Shown: piece after piece, positions 23,477-31,934 of the stretch | How positions within the stretch are numbered: the stretch's first letter is position 1 | How the letters are laid out: every line of letters starts with the position of its first letter | Position numbers and translations under genes: made by a program | Notes under the pieces: generated by a model | The model's input: the letters and a program-made list of their open reading frames with translations, nothing else | Databases searched by the model: none | Told to the model about the DNA's origin: nothing | NCBI GenBank assembly: GCA_021648125.1 | Contig: JAKITK010000027.1 | Span: forward strand, 1-39,365 | DNA from: Lysobacterales bacterium | GTDB taxonomy: Bacteria; Pseudomonadota; Gammaproteobacteria; Xanthomonadales; SZUA-36 | Direction of reading: 5' to 3' | Length of the DNA: 39,365 nucleotides

Positions 23477-25962
23477 AAAAGCCAGATAGCCTCAAAATTG
23501 GTTTGCATAAAATTGGTGGCTCCAGCCTGCGCAACCTAGCTGATATGCAGGCCTGCACAGCATTGATTAAAACTCAGGCAAAGACCAACACCTGTATTTT
23601 TGTATTCTCGGCGCTCTATGGCGTTACTAACCAGTTACAGGAAGCAATATCTCTGGCTCAGTCTGGAGGCGATTATGATTCAATATGGGGAGCATTGAAA
23701 CGCCAGCATACGCAACTTTTACACGAGATTTTAGACCAAATTCCGGGGCAACCCGAAAACCCGGTAGCTGATCAGTTAGACCGGCTGCTGATAGAAATAA
23801 AACGCATGCTGGAAGGCGCCAGCCTATCTGGCGATGCAACCAACCGTACGGTAGCCAGAGTATTAGGTGCTGGCGAGCGTATGAGCACACTATTGATTCA
23901 CACCATGTTACATAATGAAGGTGCTGATAGTCGTTTGCTCAACTGGGACGAGTTATTGGTCGCCAACGGTGACCCACTGGATGGCTTTGTTGATGCTCAA
24001 GCCAGCCAGGCACGCTTACAACAAAGTTTGGCAAATAACACAGCGAAAATTATCATTGTTCCGGGTTTTGTTGCGACGGATGCAGACGGTCGATTTATGA
24101 CGCTGGGTCGTAACGGTTCTGATTATTCTGCGGCTTGTTTAGCAGTAGCAGCGGCTGCCGATCGTTGCATTATCTGGAAGGATGTGGATGGTGTTTTCAG
24201 CGCAGACCCGGCACTGGTTGCCAATGCACACCTGTTACCACAAATTAGTTACCGGGAGGTTCTGGAACTATCTTATTTTGGCGCTAAAGTGATAAATGCC
24301 AGGGCAGTTGGCCCGCTGATGGCAGCTAGCATTCCTTGTGAAATACGCAATATCCATTCCCCGGAAAAACCGGGCACACTGATTTCCGAAGAAACTGATC
24401 AATCGATCAAGGGGATTTCCTATTTAGCGGATATCAGCCTGATCTATATTGCCGGTCCCGGTCTTAGGGGTACCATCGGTATTGCTCAGCGAATGTTTCA
24501 GACATTGGCGGCCGCTGGCATTTCAATTATCCAGATCGTGCAGTCATCTTCAGAATTTAGTATCAGCCTGGCGGTACGGGATGACCAGGTTGGTGCAGCG
24601 CTGGCGGCACTCAATCATGAATTCCGTTTTGAGTTGTTGCATCAGCAAATCAGCCAGATTACCAGCCTTCAGGGGCAGGCGATTATTTCACTGGTCGGTG
24701 ATGGTATGAAACATCGTCGTGGGGTAGCTGCCCGTTTATTGAGTGCGGTAGCGGCAACCTCCATTAATATAGCCGCGATTGCCCAAGGCCCATCAGAACG
24801 GGCCATTGCCTTAGTTGTTGATGTTACTGAGGCGCCACTTGCGATCAAGGCCTGCCACGATGAGTTTTTTGCTGACCTGCATTATCTCGATGTAGTTCTG
24901 ATTGGCTGCGGCCTGGTGGGTTCAGAGTTATTACAGCAAATCGAAAAACAGCAGGACATGCTGACAGGCCAGAATATCCATATTCGGGTACGCGCGATTT
25001 GTAATAGTAAAAGCATGCTTTTAAGCGAATATACTGCGGCCCGAGAGATTGAGCTGAGCGACTGGCAAACGCAACTGGAAACCAAAGGTGTAGCATACGA
25101 CTGGGACGCTGTTATCGGGGTAAAACAGCAAATGCGCCTGATCAATCCCACCATAATCGATTGCACCGCTAACAAAGAGGTTGCCGAGCAATATGTGAAA
25201 TTTCTTGATGCCGGCTTTAATGTCGTTGCTGCCAACAAACATGCCAACACTCTGAGTCAGGCATATTATCAACAATTAAGAAAAACCGGCCAACAGCGAT
25301 TCCGTAAATTTCTGTATGAAACCAATGTTGGCGCGGGTCTGCCAGTTATTGATACGGTGCAATCATTAATCCGCTCTGGAGATTCCTTACGCAAATTTAA
25401 CGGTATTCTTTCAGGCTCATTGTCTTTGATTTTCGGCTTGCTGGATGATGGCAATAGTTTTTCTGAAGCGGTTGGCATCGCCCGTAAAAAGGGCTTTACC
25501 GAACCGGATCCCCGCGAAGATCTAAGTGGCATGGATGTTGCCCGTAAACTGTTGATAATTGCCCGGGAAACCGGTATGCAAATTGAACTGGATGATATTC
25601 TAGTTGAGCCAGTAATCCCGGGTGGTTTCGGTGGTGATTGCACAGCTGATGAACTGGCGATAAGCCTGCGCGAACTCGATGCCGGCTTTAGTACACGGGT
25701 AGCTGCTGCTGCTAAACGGGGACAGGTGCTGCGATATGTAGGCCAGATTGATGAGGGGCATTGTATTGTCAATATTGCAGAAGTAGATGCTGACGACCCT
25801 TTGAGCCCCGTTCGCGATGGTGAAAATGCCTTGGCATTTTATACCGACTATTACAGCCCCATTCCTATGGTGATGCGTGGTTATGGTGCTGGAGCAACAG
25901 TGACAGCTGCGGGTGTTTTCGGGGATGTGCTGCGCACCTTACGCCAGCCGGCATTGAGGTAA
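23473..25962 (+). CDS. thrA: Bifunctional aspartokinase/homoserine dehydrogenase
   Basis: This fused enzyme catalyses the first and third steps from aspartate to threonine/methionine. The kinase half (about 1-300) begins with HKIGGSSL, Ser replacing the usual Thr of KFGGTS, and contains TLGRNGSDYSA and WKDVDGVFSADP. Two ACT-like regulatory segments (about 315-460) follow, for feedback by threonine. The dehydrogenase half (about 474-829) opens with the NAD(P) loop LIGCGLVGSELL, then has the NVGAGLPVIDTV segment, the GILSGSLSLIFG region and YGAGATVTAAGVFGDVLR at the end. The 829-residue length fits the ThrA fusion. It overlaps asnB by four bases and precedes thrB by five bases, so the unit is tightly coupled. 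Confidence 0.95.
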   Translation: MKKPDSLKIGLHKIGGSSLRNLADMQACTALIKTQAKTNTCIFVFSALYGVTNQLQEAISLAQSGGDYDSIWGALKRQHTQLLHEILDQIPGQPENPVADQLDRLLIEIKRMLEGASLSGDATNRTVARVLGAGERMSTLLIHTMLHNEGADSRLLNWDELLVANGDPLDGFVDAQASQARLQQSLANNTAKIIIVPGFVATDADGRFMTLGRNGSDYSAACLAVAAAADRCIIWKDVDGVFSADPALVANAHLLPQISYREVLELSYFGAKVINARAVGPLMAASIPCEIRNIHSPEKPGTLISEETDQSIKGISYLADISLIYIAGPGLRGTIGIAQRMFQTLAAAGISIIQIVQSSSEFSISLAVRDDQVGAALAALNHEFRFELLHQQISQITSLQGQAIISLVGDGMKHRRGVAARLLSAVAATSINIAAIAQGPSERAIALVVDVTEAPLAIKACHDEFFADLHYLDVVLIGCGLVGSELLQQIEKQQDMLTGQNIHIRVRAICNSKSMLLSEYTAAREIELSDWQTQLETKGVAYDWDAVIGVKQQMRLINPTIIDCTANKEVAEQYVKFLDAGFNVVAANKHANTLSQAYYQQLRKTGQQRFRKFLYETNVGAGLPVIDTVQSLIRSGDSLRKFNGILSGSLSLIFGLLDDGNSFSEAVGIARKKGFTEPDPREDLSGMDVARKLLIIARETGMQIELDDILVEPVIPGGFGGDCTADELAISLRELDAGFSTRVAAAAKRGQVLRYVGQIDEGHCIVNIAEVDADDPLSPVRDGENALAFYTDYYSPIPMVMRGYGAGATVTAAGVFGDVLRTLRQPALR

Positions 25963-25967
25963 ACACG

Positions 25968-26897
25968 GTGACCGGTATAAGAGCGCAAGCGGCGGCCTCA
26001 ATTGGAAACTTTTCAGTCGGGTTTGATCTACTGGGTGTAGCCCTGCAAGTCCTGGAAGGTGAGTCACTGGCCGATGTGGTTGAGGTTTCAGCTAGCACCG
26101 GCGGAAGACATCAGTTAGAAATCCACGGAAAGTTTGCCGATTATTTACCAGATGCTGATGAAGAAAACTTGGTCTGGCAATGTTTACAAGCCTTTGAAGC
26201 AGTATGTACTGTACCCCCGTTAAAACTGGTGTTGTTTAAAAACCTGCCGATTTCCAGCGGCCTGGGTTCCAGCGCAAGCTCAATTGTCGCGGCTGCGGCG
26301 GCACTTAATGCCTATCTTGATGAGCCATTGACGGCAACTCAATTACTAGTGCTTTGCGGCCGTTTGGAGGGGGGTGTCAGTGGTAGCATACACTTGGATA
26401 ATATTGCCCCATCACTACTGGGTGGTCTTGTATTATGTAATGGCGAAGAGACCTGCGCACTACCATTCAATCCGAATTGGCGGCTGGTTGTAGCCTATTC
26501 CGGTCAGGAAGTTTCAACTCGCCTTATGCGTGATCTACTACCAGCGGCTTATCCTGCAACGGAAGTCATTCAGCAGATGACCGCCTTAGCAGCCTTTATT
26601 AGTGCGCTGCATAGAAATGACTGGTCAGTGGCTGAAGCATCCTTGCTTGATTATCTTGCAGAGCCTCGACGGGCGCCTCAGATCGAGGGTTATACTGCGG
26701 CAAAAACTAAATGCTTGAGTCTAGGTGCTAATGCGGTTGGAATATCCGGTTCTGGGCCGACACTGTTTGCGCTTTGCTATCAGCAGGCTGCAGATCAAAT
26801 CGCTGACTGGTTAACGGAAAATTATGCATTTAATGATCAGGCCTTTACCCGGGTTTGTGAAATCAACCGCAAGCCGGTTGTAGTTGAGCGGTTCTAA
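25968..26897 (+). CDS. thrB: Homoserine kinase
   Basis: GHMP-family kinase that phosphorylates homoserine for threonine synthesis. The ATP-binding loop is NLPISSGLGSSAS at residues 92-104; the N-terminal segment ASIGNFSVGFDLLGVAL and the C-terminal GISGSGPTLFAL motif are typical. At 309 residues it has the normal length. The start is GTG, five bases after the thrA stop, so it is translationally coupled. Product phosphohomoserine is used by the next gene's enzyme. No oddities. Confidence 0.95.
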   Translation: MTGIRAQAAASIGNFSVGFDLLGVALQVLEGESLADVVEVSASTGGRHQLEIHGKFADYLPDADEENLVWQCLQAFEAVCTVPPLKLVLFKNLPISSGLGSSASSIVAAAAALNAYLDEPLTATQLLVLCGRLEGGVSGSIHLDNIAPSLLGGLVLCNGEETCALPFNPNWRLVVAYSGQEVSTRLMRDLLPAAYPATEVIQQMTALAAFISALHRNDWSVAEASLLDYLAEPRRAPQIEGYTAAKTKCLSLGANAVGISGSGPTLFALCYQQAADQIADWLTENYAFNDQAFTRVCEINRKPVVVERF

Positions 26898-26920
26898 AAA
26901 CCAGCTATCAGGATTGAGTC

Positions 26921-28237
26921 ATGCGTTACAGTAATTTAAAAGTTGCAACTGAACAGGTTAATTTTAAACAGGCGGTATTACGCGGGCTTGGTCGGGAGCA
27001 GGGTTTGTTTTTTCCTGATGAGATTCCCCAGTTGGAAAATATCGGGGCTTTATTAAAACTCGATTTTATTCCACGCAGTGTTGCCATTCTAAAACCATTT
27101 GTAGAGGATGTGCTGACTGAGAATGTACTTGAAGGTATGTTGACACGGGCATTTAATTTTCCATTGCCTGTGGTTCAAGTGAATGCCGAGAGTGATATTA
27201 ATGCATTGGAATTATTCCATGGTCCATCGCTGGCATTTAAGGATTTTGGCGCGCGCTTCCTGGCAGAATGTTTTGCCCAGTTCAACTCGGCGAAAGCAGA
27301 AAGGGAAACACCCCTGAGCATACTTACAGCGACATCCGGGGACACAGGGGCTGCTGTCGCTCACGCATTTTTAGGGCTAAAGAATATTCGCGCGGTTATT
27401 ATTTACCCAAAAGGAAAAATTACTGATTTGCAGGAAAAGCTGTTCTGCACCCTCGGAAAAAACATTCATACTATTGCAATTGATGACGATTTCGACCGTT
27501 GCCAGCAACTGGTGAAGGAAGCTTTTTCCGATCCCGACATTCGCCACCCGTTAAATCTCAATTCAGCAAATTCAATTAATATGGCGCGTTTACTGGCGCA
27601 AGTTTGTTACTACTTTGAAGCTGCAGCGCAACTGGGTTATGCCAAAGCAAAATCAACAGTATTCAGTGTCCCCAGTGGTAATTTCGGCAACGCCACAGCC
27701 GGCATGATAGCGCACTGTATGGGCTTACCGTTTAAACGCCTGATAGCCGCAACCAATGAAAACGATACCGTACCGCGTTTCCTTGAGCAAGGCCTATGGG
27801 ACCCGCGTAAAACGGTGGCTACACTCACCAATGCCATGGATATTTCTCTGCCGAATAACTTCGTCAGGATTCAGCAGTTGGCTGCCACTCGGCCAGAATT
27901 ATTTGAGCAGCAAATGTTTTCAGTAAAAATTTCTGAAGCAGAAACACGGACTGCTGTAAGCCAGCTGTATCAACAAAACTATTTGGCTGACCCCCATAGT
28001 GCGCTGGCATACGCAGGCTTAATAAAGGATCGTAAACAACGGGGAAATGCTGCGGAAACTGCAGTATTCGCCTGTACAGCCCATCCGGCAAAATTCAGAG
28101 AGTCACTAGAGGAAACACTGAATATTGAGCTTGAATTACCGAGTGAGTTGGCAGCGGTAGCCAATCGAAAAGTTCTTTCGGCGCAACTTGATAGCCAGTA
28201 TTCGAGCCTCAAGCAATACTTGTTGGCTCTGGACTAG
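26921..28237 (+). CDS. thrC: Threonine synthase
   Basis: PLP enzyme of 438 residues that converts O-phosphohomoserine to threonine and phosphate, closing the pathway of thrA and thrB. The N-terminus MRYSNLK...VNFKQAVLRGLG is typical of the longer proteobacterial ThrC; the PLP lysine is Lys107 in HGPSLAFKDFGARF, and TATSGDTGAAVAHAF forms the substrate loop. It starts 23 bases after thrB with a weak AGGA site. Its TAG stop overlaps that of the convergent membrane protein gene: the shared palindrome CTAG provides both stops. No terminator hairpin was seen between them. Confidence 0.96.
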   Translation: MRYSNLKVATEQVNFKQAVLRGLGREQGLFFPDEIPQLENIGALLKLDFIPRSVAILKPFVEDVLTENVLEGMLTRAFNFPLPVVQVNAESDINALELFHGPSLAFKDFGARFLAECFAQFNSAKAERETPLSILTATSGDTGAAVAHAFLGLKNIRAVIIYPKGKITDLQEKLFCTLGKNIHTIAIDDDFDRCQQLVKEAFSDPDIRHPLNLNSANSINMARLLAQVCYYFEAAAQLGYAKAKSTVFSVPSGNFGNATAGMIAHCMGLPFKRLIAATNENDTVPRFLEQGLWDPRKTVATLTNAMDISLPNNFVRIQQLAATRPELFEQQMFSVKISEAETRTAVSQLYQQNYLADPHSALAYAGLIKDRKQRGNAAETAVFACTAHPAKFRESLEETLNIELELPSELAAVANRKVLSAQLDSQYSSLKQYLLALD

Positions 28238-29070
28238 TCTGTTTTAATCCCTGGGCTGCGCTCCCAGGCATCAGCATCAATCACTTCACGGTAGGCATGC
28301 CAAGTGGCATGACCTATAACTGGCAGAGTTACAGCTAGACCAATAAAGCCTGCTAGAATTCCAACAACGATACCCGTAACTACCATCAAACCCCACAGCA
28401 GCATTGTAGTTTTGTTATGCAGTACTGCATTCACAGAGCTGATTACTGCAGTAATAGCATCCACATTTCGGTCCATCATCATTGGGATTGAAAATGCACC
28501 AATACAGAAAACTAACGCTGCAAATACGGCACCTATGGTTGAACCAATACTTAGAAACTTAATCAGGTCAGCGGGCGTTGTGGCACCAAAGCTAGGGAGA
28601 AAAATATGCACCATGGATGCTGCCCGCGCCCAGATCAGAAAAATGATAAGGAAAATAAAGGCCAGAATCATTTCATTGCCGAAGTTTTTTCGACCTTCGC
28701 GCAGACAGCGCATCAGTACGGGTGTGATACCGTTTTCAAGTTGTCTACTCATGGAGTAAAGGCCAATCGCAATCGCCGGCCCAACAAAAAAGAAACCACC
28801 GATTAATGCGATTGCCAACACAAGGCTGTGTGCTGACCAAGCTATAGATATAATCAAAACGCTGATGGCTGTCAGCACCAGACCATAACCGAAGCTCAGT
28901 TGCGGGATACGGCGAAAATCACGCCAGCCAAGTTTCAACCAGCGTAACGGAGCATCCAGACCAACTTTTCTGCTTGGGGCAACGAACGGGCGAATATCCT
29001 CAGCTGTATCTGTGGCTTGTTTTTGCTTTGCTGTGTTTATATCAGCACGACTCCCGTTGGTGTTTGCCAT
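28234..29070 (-). CDS. DUF2189-type multi-pass membrane protein
   Basis: This 278-residue protein has a soluble Gln/Ala/Asp-rich N-terminus of about 45 residues. The conserved block PLRWLKLGWRDFRRIPQLSF (about 42-61), typical of DUF2189 proteins, follows. Then come about five or six transmembrane segments (about 64-80, 85-103, 135-152, 180-200, 215-245). A second copy of short Gly/Ala-rich helices lies before the C-terminal cytoplasmic TWHAYREVIDADAW motif, also typical. The role is unknown in the family. Its stop codon overlaps that of thrC, so transcription is convergent. It ends 23 bases upstream of the start side of aqpZ's 3' end, so the two may share a transcript coming from the aqpZ promoter. 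Confidence 0.75.
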   Translation of the reverse strand: MANTNGSRADINTAKQKQATDTAEDIRPFVAPSRKVGLDAPLRWLKLGWRDFRRIPQLSFGYGLVLTAISVLIISIAWSAHSLVLAIALIGGFFFVGPAIAIGLYSMSRQLENGITPVLMRCLREGRKNFGNEMILAFIFLIIFLIWARAASMVHIFLPSFGATTPADLIKFLSIGSTIGAVFAALVFCIGAFSIPMMMDRNVDAITAVISSVNAVLHNKTTMLLWGLMVVTGIVVGILAGFIGLAVTLPVIGHATWHAYREVIDADAWERSPGIKTD

Positions 29071-29093
29071 TCATTAGCCTCTTGCGGTAATTA

Positions 29094-29789
29094 TCATTCA
29101 GTCTGTTCTTCACTTCCGATATATTTATAAATCAGTGCACCAATAATGGCACCTACAATAGGCGCTAACCAGAACAACCAAAGTTGCGATACTGCCCAGT
29201 CACCGGCAAAAAACGCAACCGCGGTACTACGCGCGGGATTTACTGAAGTATTAGTCACCGGAATGCTGATCAGGTGGATTAGTGTTAGACATAAACCAAT
29301 GGCAAGAGGTGCCAAAGCTGCGGGTGCGCGCTTATCTGTAGCCCCCATAATGACCAAAACAAACATCATCGTCATTACCACTTCAGTTAATAATGCAGCA
29401 GTCATTGAATAACCACCCGGTGAATGTTCGCCGAAACCATTTGCCGCGAAGCCGCCAGCAAGGTCAAAACCTGGGGCGCCACTGGCTATTACATAGAGTA
29501 CGCTTGCGCCTATGATTCCACCAACAACCTGAGCGGTGATATAGGGTGCCACTTGATTGCCCGGAAATCTACCACCTGCCCAAAGGCCAATAGAGACAGC
29601 GGGATTCAGGTGACAGCCTGAAATATGGCCAATTGCATATGCCATGGTCAGCACGGTTAAACCAAATGCTAGGGCGACACCGGCGAAGCCGATACCCAGT
29701 TCAGGAAAGCCTGCAGCCAGCACCGCACTACCACAACCACCCAGTACTAACCAGAATGTGCCAAAAGACTCTGCAACATATTTTTTCAT
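29094..29789 (-). CDS. aqpZ: Aquaporin Z, water channel
   Basis: This 231-residue six-helix channel has both NPA boxes (NPA at 62-64 and NPAR at 184-187). The four residues of the selectivity filter, Phe42, His172, Thr181 and Arg187, match the positions of the E. coli water channel (Phe43, His174, Thr183, Arg189) and point to water rather than glycerol. The start has an excellent GAGAGGG site. A promoter with a palindrome between its hexamers lies upstream at 29823-29852. The DUF2189 gene downstream on the same strand may be co-transcribed. Intact, normal length. Confidence 0.94.
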   Translation of the reverse strand: MKKYVAESFGTFWLVLGGCGSAVLAAGFPELGIGFAGVALAFGLTVLTMAYAIGHISGCHLNPAVSIGLWAGGRFPGNQVAPYITAQVVGGIIGASVLYVIASGAPGFDLAGGFAANGFGEHSPGGYSMTAALLTEVVMTMMFVLVIMGATDKRAPAALAPLAIGLCLTLIHLISIPVTNTSVNPARSTAVAFFAGDWAVSQLWLFWLAPIVGAIIGALIYKYIGSEEQTE

Positions 29790-29822
29790 AATATTTACCC
29801 TCTCTACTTGTATTTACAGGTT

Positions 29823-29852
29823 ACTATACGCTGAATGCAGGCGTGCCTGCAA
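29823..29852 (-). promoter_or_regulatory. aqpZ promoter with palindrome inside the spacer
   Basis: On the minus strand TTGCAG (29847-29852) and TATAGT (29823-29828) are 18 bases apart and lie about 35 bases before the aqpZ start. Between and overlapping them is the perfect inverted repeat TGCAGGC-N2-GCCTGCA (29836-29851). A protein bound there would block polymerase or, as with MerR-type regulators, remodel the spacer. Which one is unknown. Confidence 0.55.
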
Positions 29853-29923
29853 TTCTGCCGGAGTTTAAGAACATCCGGATTGTAGTTTTTAGTTTGGGTT
29901 GCAAGTTCTAAACGGACATTCGT

Positions 29924-31219
29924 ATGAAAAATGACAACAAAGTATTACTGGAACGCGGAATAGGGCAGTTGGGGTTCTCGGCCATCGCCTTGAATGGGGT
30001 AATCGGGGCTGGCATTTTTGCTTTACCCGCAGTAGCAGCCGCTAGAAGTGGCTATTTCAGTCCGTGGCTATTTCTGTTTTGTGCTGTCTTGATTATGACC
30101 GTGGTTTTATGTTTTTCTCGAGCTTCCAGTTTTTTCGATGATACCGGCGGCCCGATTCAATATGCTGACAAAGCCTTTGGTTCGTTTGCCGGTTTTCAAT
30201 CAGGCTGGTTAACTTATGTCGGCCGACTGGCTGCACTTGCGGCAAATACTAAACTAATGATTATCTACGCGGGCTGGTTTTGGGCACCATTGGAATCGGG
30301 TTGGATACATCAGCTTACTGTCATCTTAATATTCGCGCTATTGGCATTCATCAATATTGTTGGTGTGCGTAAATCAATGCTACTGGTTTATGTATTTACC
30401 ATTTTAAAATTAGCACCCTTATTCTTATTGGTAATTCTGGGGGTTTCTCACATACAGCCAGAGCTGTTGATACAAAGCGGCTTGCCGGAAATTAACAGCT
30501 TTGGCGAAACTGTGTTACTGCTACTTTATGCCTTTGTTGGCTTCGAAAGTGCCTCAGTTCCTGCGGGTGAGGCACGTAATCCACGCAAAGATATCGCTTA
30601 TGCCCTACCAATAACGGTATTAATCATCACGGTTCTATATTTCTTGATTCAATGGATTTCCATCTCAACACTGCCCGGTCTGGCAGAAAGTAGCACGCCA
30701 TTGGCCGATGTAGCTGTGGTTGTTATGGGTCCTGTAGGCGCGGTTATATTAACCTTGGGCGCGGTTTTTTCCATTGGTGGAAACTGTTCAATTTCGATGA
30801 TGACCGCCCCTCGAATGACTTATGCAATGGCGAACATGGGGACTATGCCGGCTTGGTTCGGGAAAGTGAATCCGCGCTTCCACACACCCGTCAATTCAAT
30901 TTTGTTTTATGCTGTAATCGCTGTGCTGCTGGCACTAAGTGGTAGTTTTATTTGGTTGGCCGTAGTGAGCACATTAGCCCGATTGTTAACCTATATTCTC
31001 AGCATAGCGGCCTTGCCAATTTTAGAAAGAAAAATGCCAAGCACAGAAGGTCAATTTCGTTTGTATGGTGGTTACCTTATTCCGGTGCTAGGTTTTGTGC
31101 TGTGTTTATGGCTGGTCACCTATGCCTCTCAAACCGCGTGGTTAACCACGATTTTCTTTTTCCTTGTGGGTTCAGTGTTGTACTTTATAACTACCAAAAC
31201 AGCAGCTAAAAATAGCTGA
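29924..31219 (+). CDS. APC-family amino-acid permease
   Basis: This 431-residue inner-membrane transporter of the amino acid-polyamine-organocation superfamily has about twelve hydrophobic segments. The first helix has the substrate-binding break GVIGAGIFALP (about 25-35), and helix 6 has the FVGFESASVPAGEARNPRKD region (about 205-224), both typical for Na+- or H+-coupled amino-acid carriers. It probably imports or exchanges an amino acid; which one is not decided. The ribosome binding site is weak. It is divergent from aqpZ with a 134-base gap, which contains the aqpZ promoter. No terminator is evident, only a weak GCTAC/GTAGC hairpin just after the gene. Confidence 0.88.
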   Translation: MKNDNKVLLERGIGQLGFSAIALNGVIGAGIFALPAVAAARSGYFSPWLFLFCAVLIMTVVLCFSRASSFFDDTGGPIQYADKAFGSFAGFQSGWLTYVGRLAALAANTKLMIIYAGWFWAPLESGWIHQLTVILIFALLAFINIVGVRKSMLLVYVFTILKLAPLFLLVILGVSHIQPELLIQSGLPEINSFGETVLLLLYAFVGFESASVPAGEARNPRKDIAYALPITVLIITVLYFLIQWISISTLPGLAESSTPLADVAVVVMGPVGAVILTLGAVFSIGGNCSISMMTAPRMTYAMANMGTMPAWFGKVNPRFHTPVNSILFYAVIAVLLALSGSFIWLAVVSTLARLLTYILSIAALPILERKMPSTEGQFRLYGGYLIPVLGFVLCLWLVTYASQTAWLTTIFFFLVGSVLYFITTKTAAKNS

Positions 31220-31255
31220 TACCCGCCGTGTCGGAGTAAACGCTACAGCTGGTAG

Positions 31256-31915
31256 CTAACGCGTCATTATTTTCCGTGCGCTTTTGATAATCTTGCTTGG
31301 GTCGGCTTGCGGCGGAGTGTTCATTCCTATCTTGACAGCAGGCCGTGCGGCTATGGTTTCCATCCAGCGTTGGATCTGCGGAAAATCATCAACCGGGGTG
31401 CCGCTCCATTCATTAATAGAAATCCAGGGGTAGGTAGCCATATCGGCAATGGAATAGTCACCGGCAATGAACTCAGTTTTTTCCAGTTGTTTCTCCAAAA
31501 CACCGAAGAGACGATGGACTTCGTTGTGATAGCGGGCGATTGCTGTCGGAATTTCTTCTTCCATATAACGATAGAAAACATTTGCTTGTCCCATCATTGG
31601 TCCTACGCCCGCCATCTGGAACATCAACCACTGCAGTATCTGATAACGAGATTTATCATCATGACCATAAAACTTGCCGCATTTTTCTGCCAGATAAACC
31701 AGAATCGCGCCTGACTCTGCCAGGGCAAAACAGCCATTGTCATGATCAACAATTGCCGGTATTTTTCCGTTTGGGCTTATCTTTAGGTATTCAGGGGCAT
31801 GTTGATCCTTTTTACTGAAATCGATCCGCTTGAGTTGGTATTCAAAGCCCATTTCTTCCAGCGCAATGCTAATTTTGTAGCCATTGGGGGTTGCTGCAGT
31901 ATAAAAATCAAACAT
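31256..31915 (-). CDS. YfcG-like glutathione S-transferase / disulfide reductase (nu class)
   Basis: This 219-residue protein closely follows the E. coli YfcG plan. The N-terminal thioredoxin fold has TAATPNGYK with the active-site Thr, ISPNGKIPAIVDHD, and AESGAILVYLAEK. The helical C-terminal domain has QWLMFQMAGVGPMMGQ and YSIADMATYPW. YfcG uses glutathione to reduce disulfide bonds. The start is set at ATG 31913-31915, where MFDFYTAATPNG aligns with YfcG; longer readings would run into the upstream enzyme gene. It follows the old yellow enzyme gene after 19 bases on the same strand, so a shared transcript is likely, and the pair may handle electrophilic or oxidised compounds. Confidence 0.88.
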   Translation of the reverse strand: MFDFYTAATPNGYKISIALEEMGFEYQLKRIDFSKKDQHAPEYLKISPNGKIPAIVDHDNGCFALAESGAILVYLAEKCGKFYGHDDKSRYQILQWLMFQMAGVGPMMGQANVFYRYMEEEIPTAIARYHNEVHRLFGVLEKQLEKTEFIAGDYSIADMATYPWISINEWSGTPVDDFPQIQRWMETIAARPAVKIGMNTPPQADPSKIIKSARKIMTR

Positions 31916-31934
31916 AAGTTTTCCAAGTGTCCAG

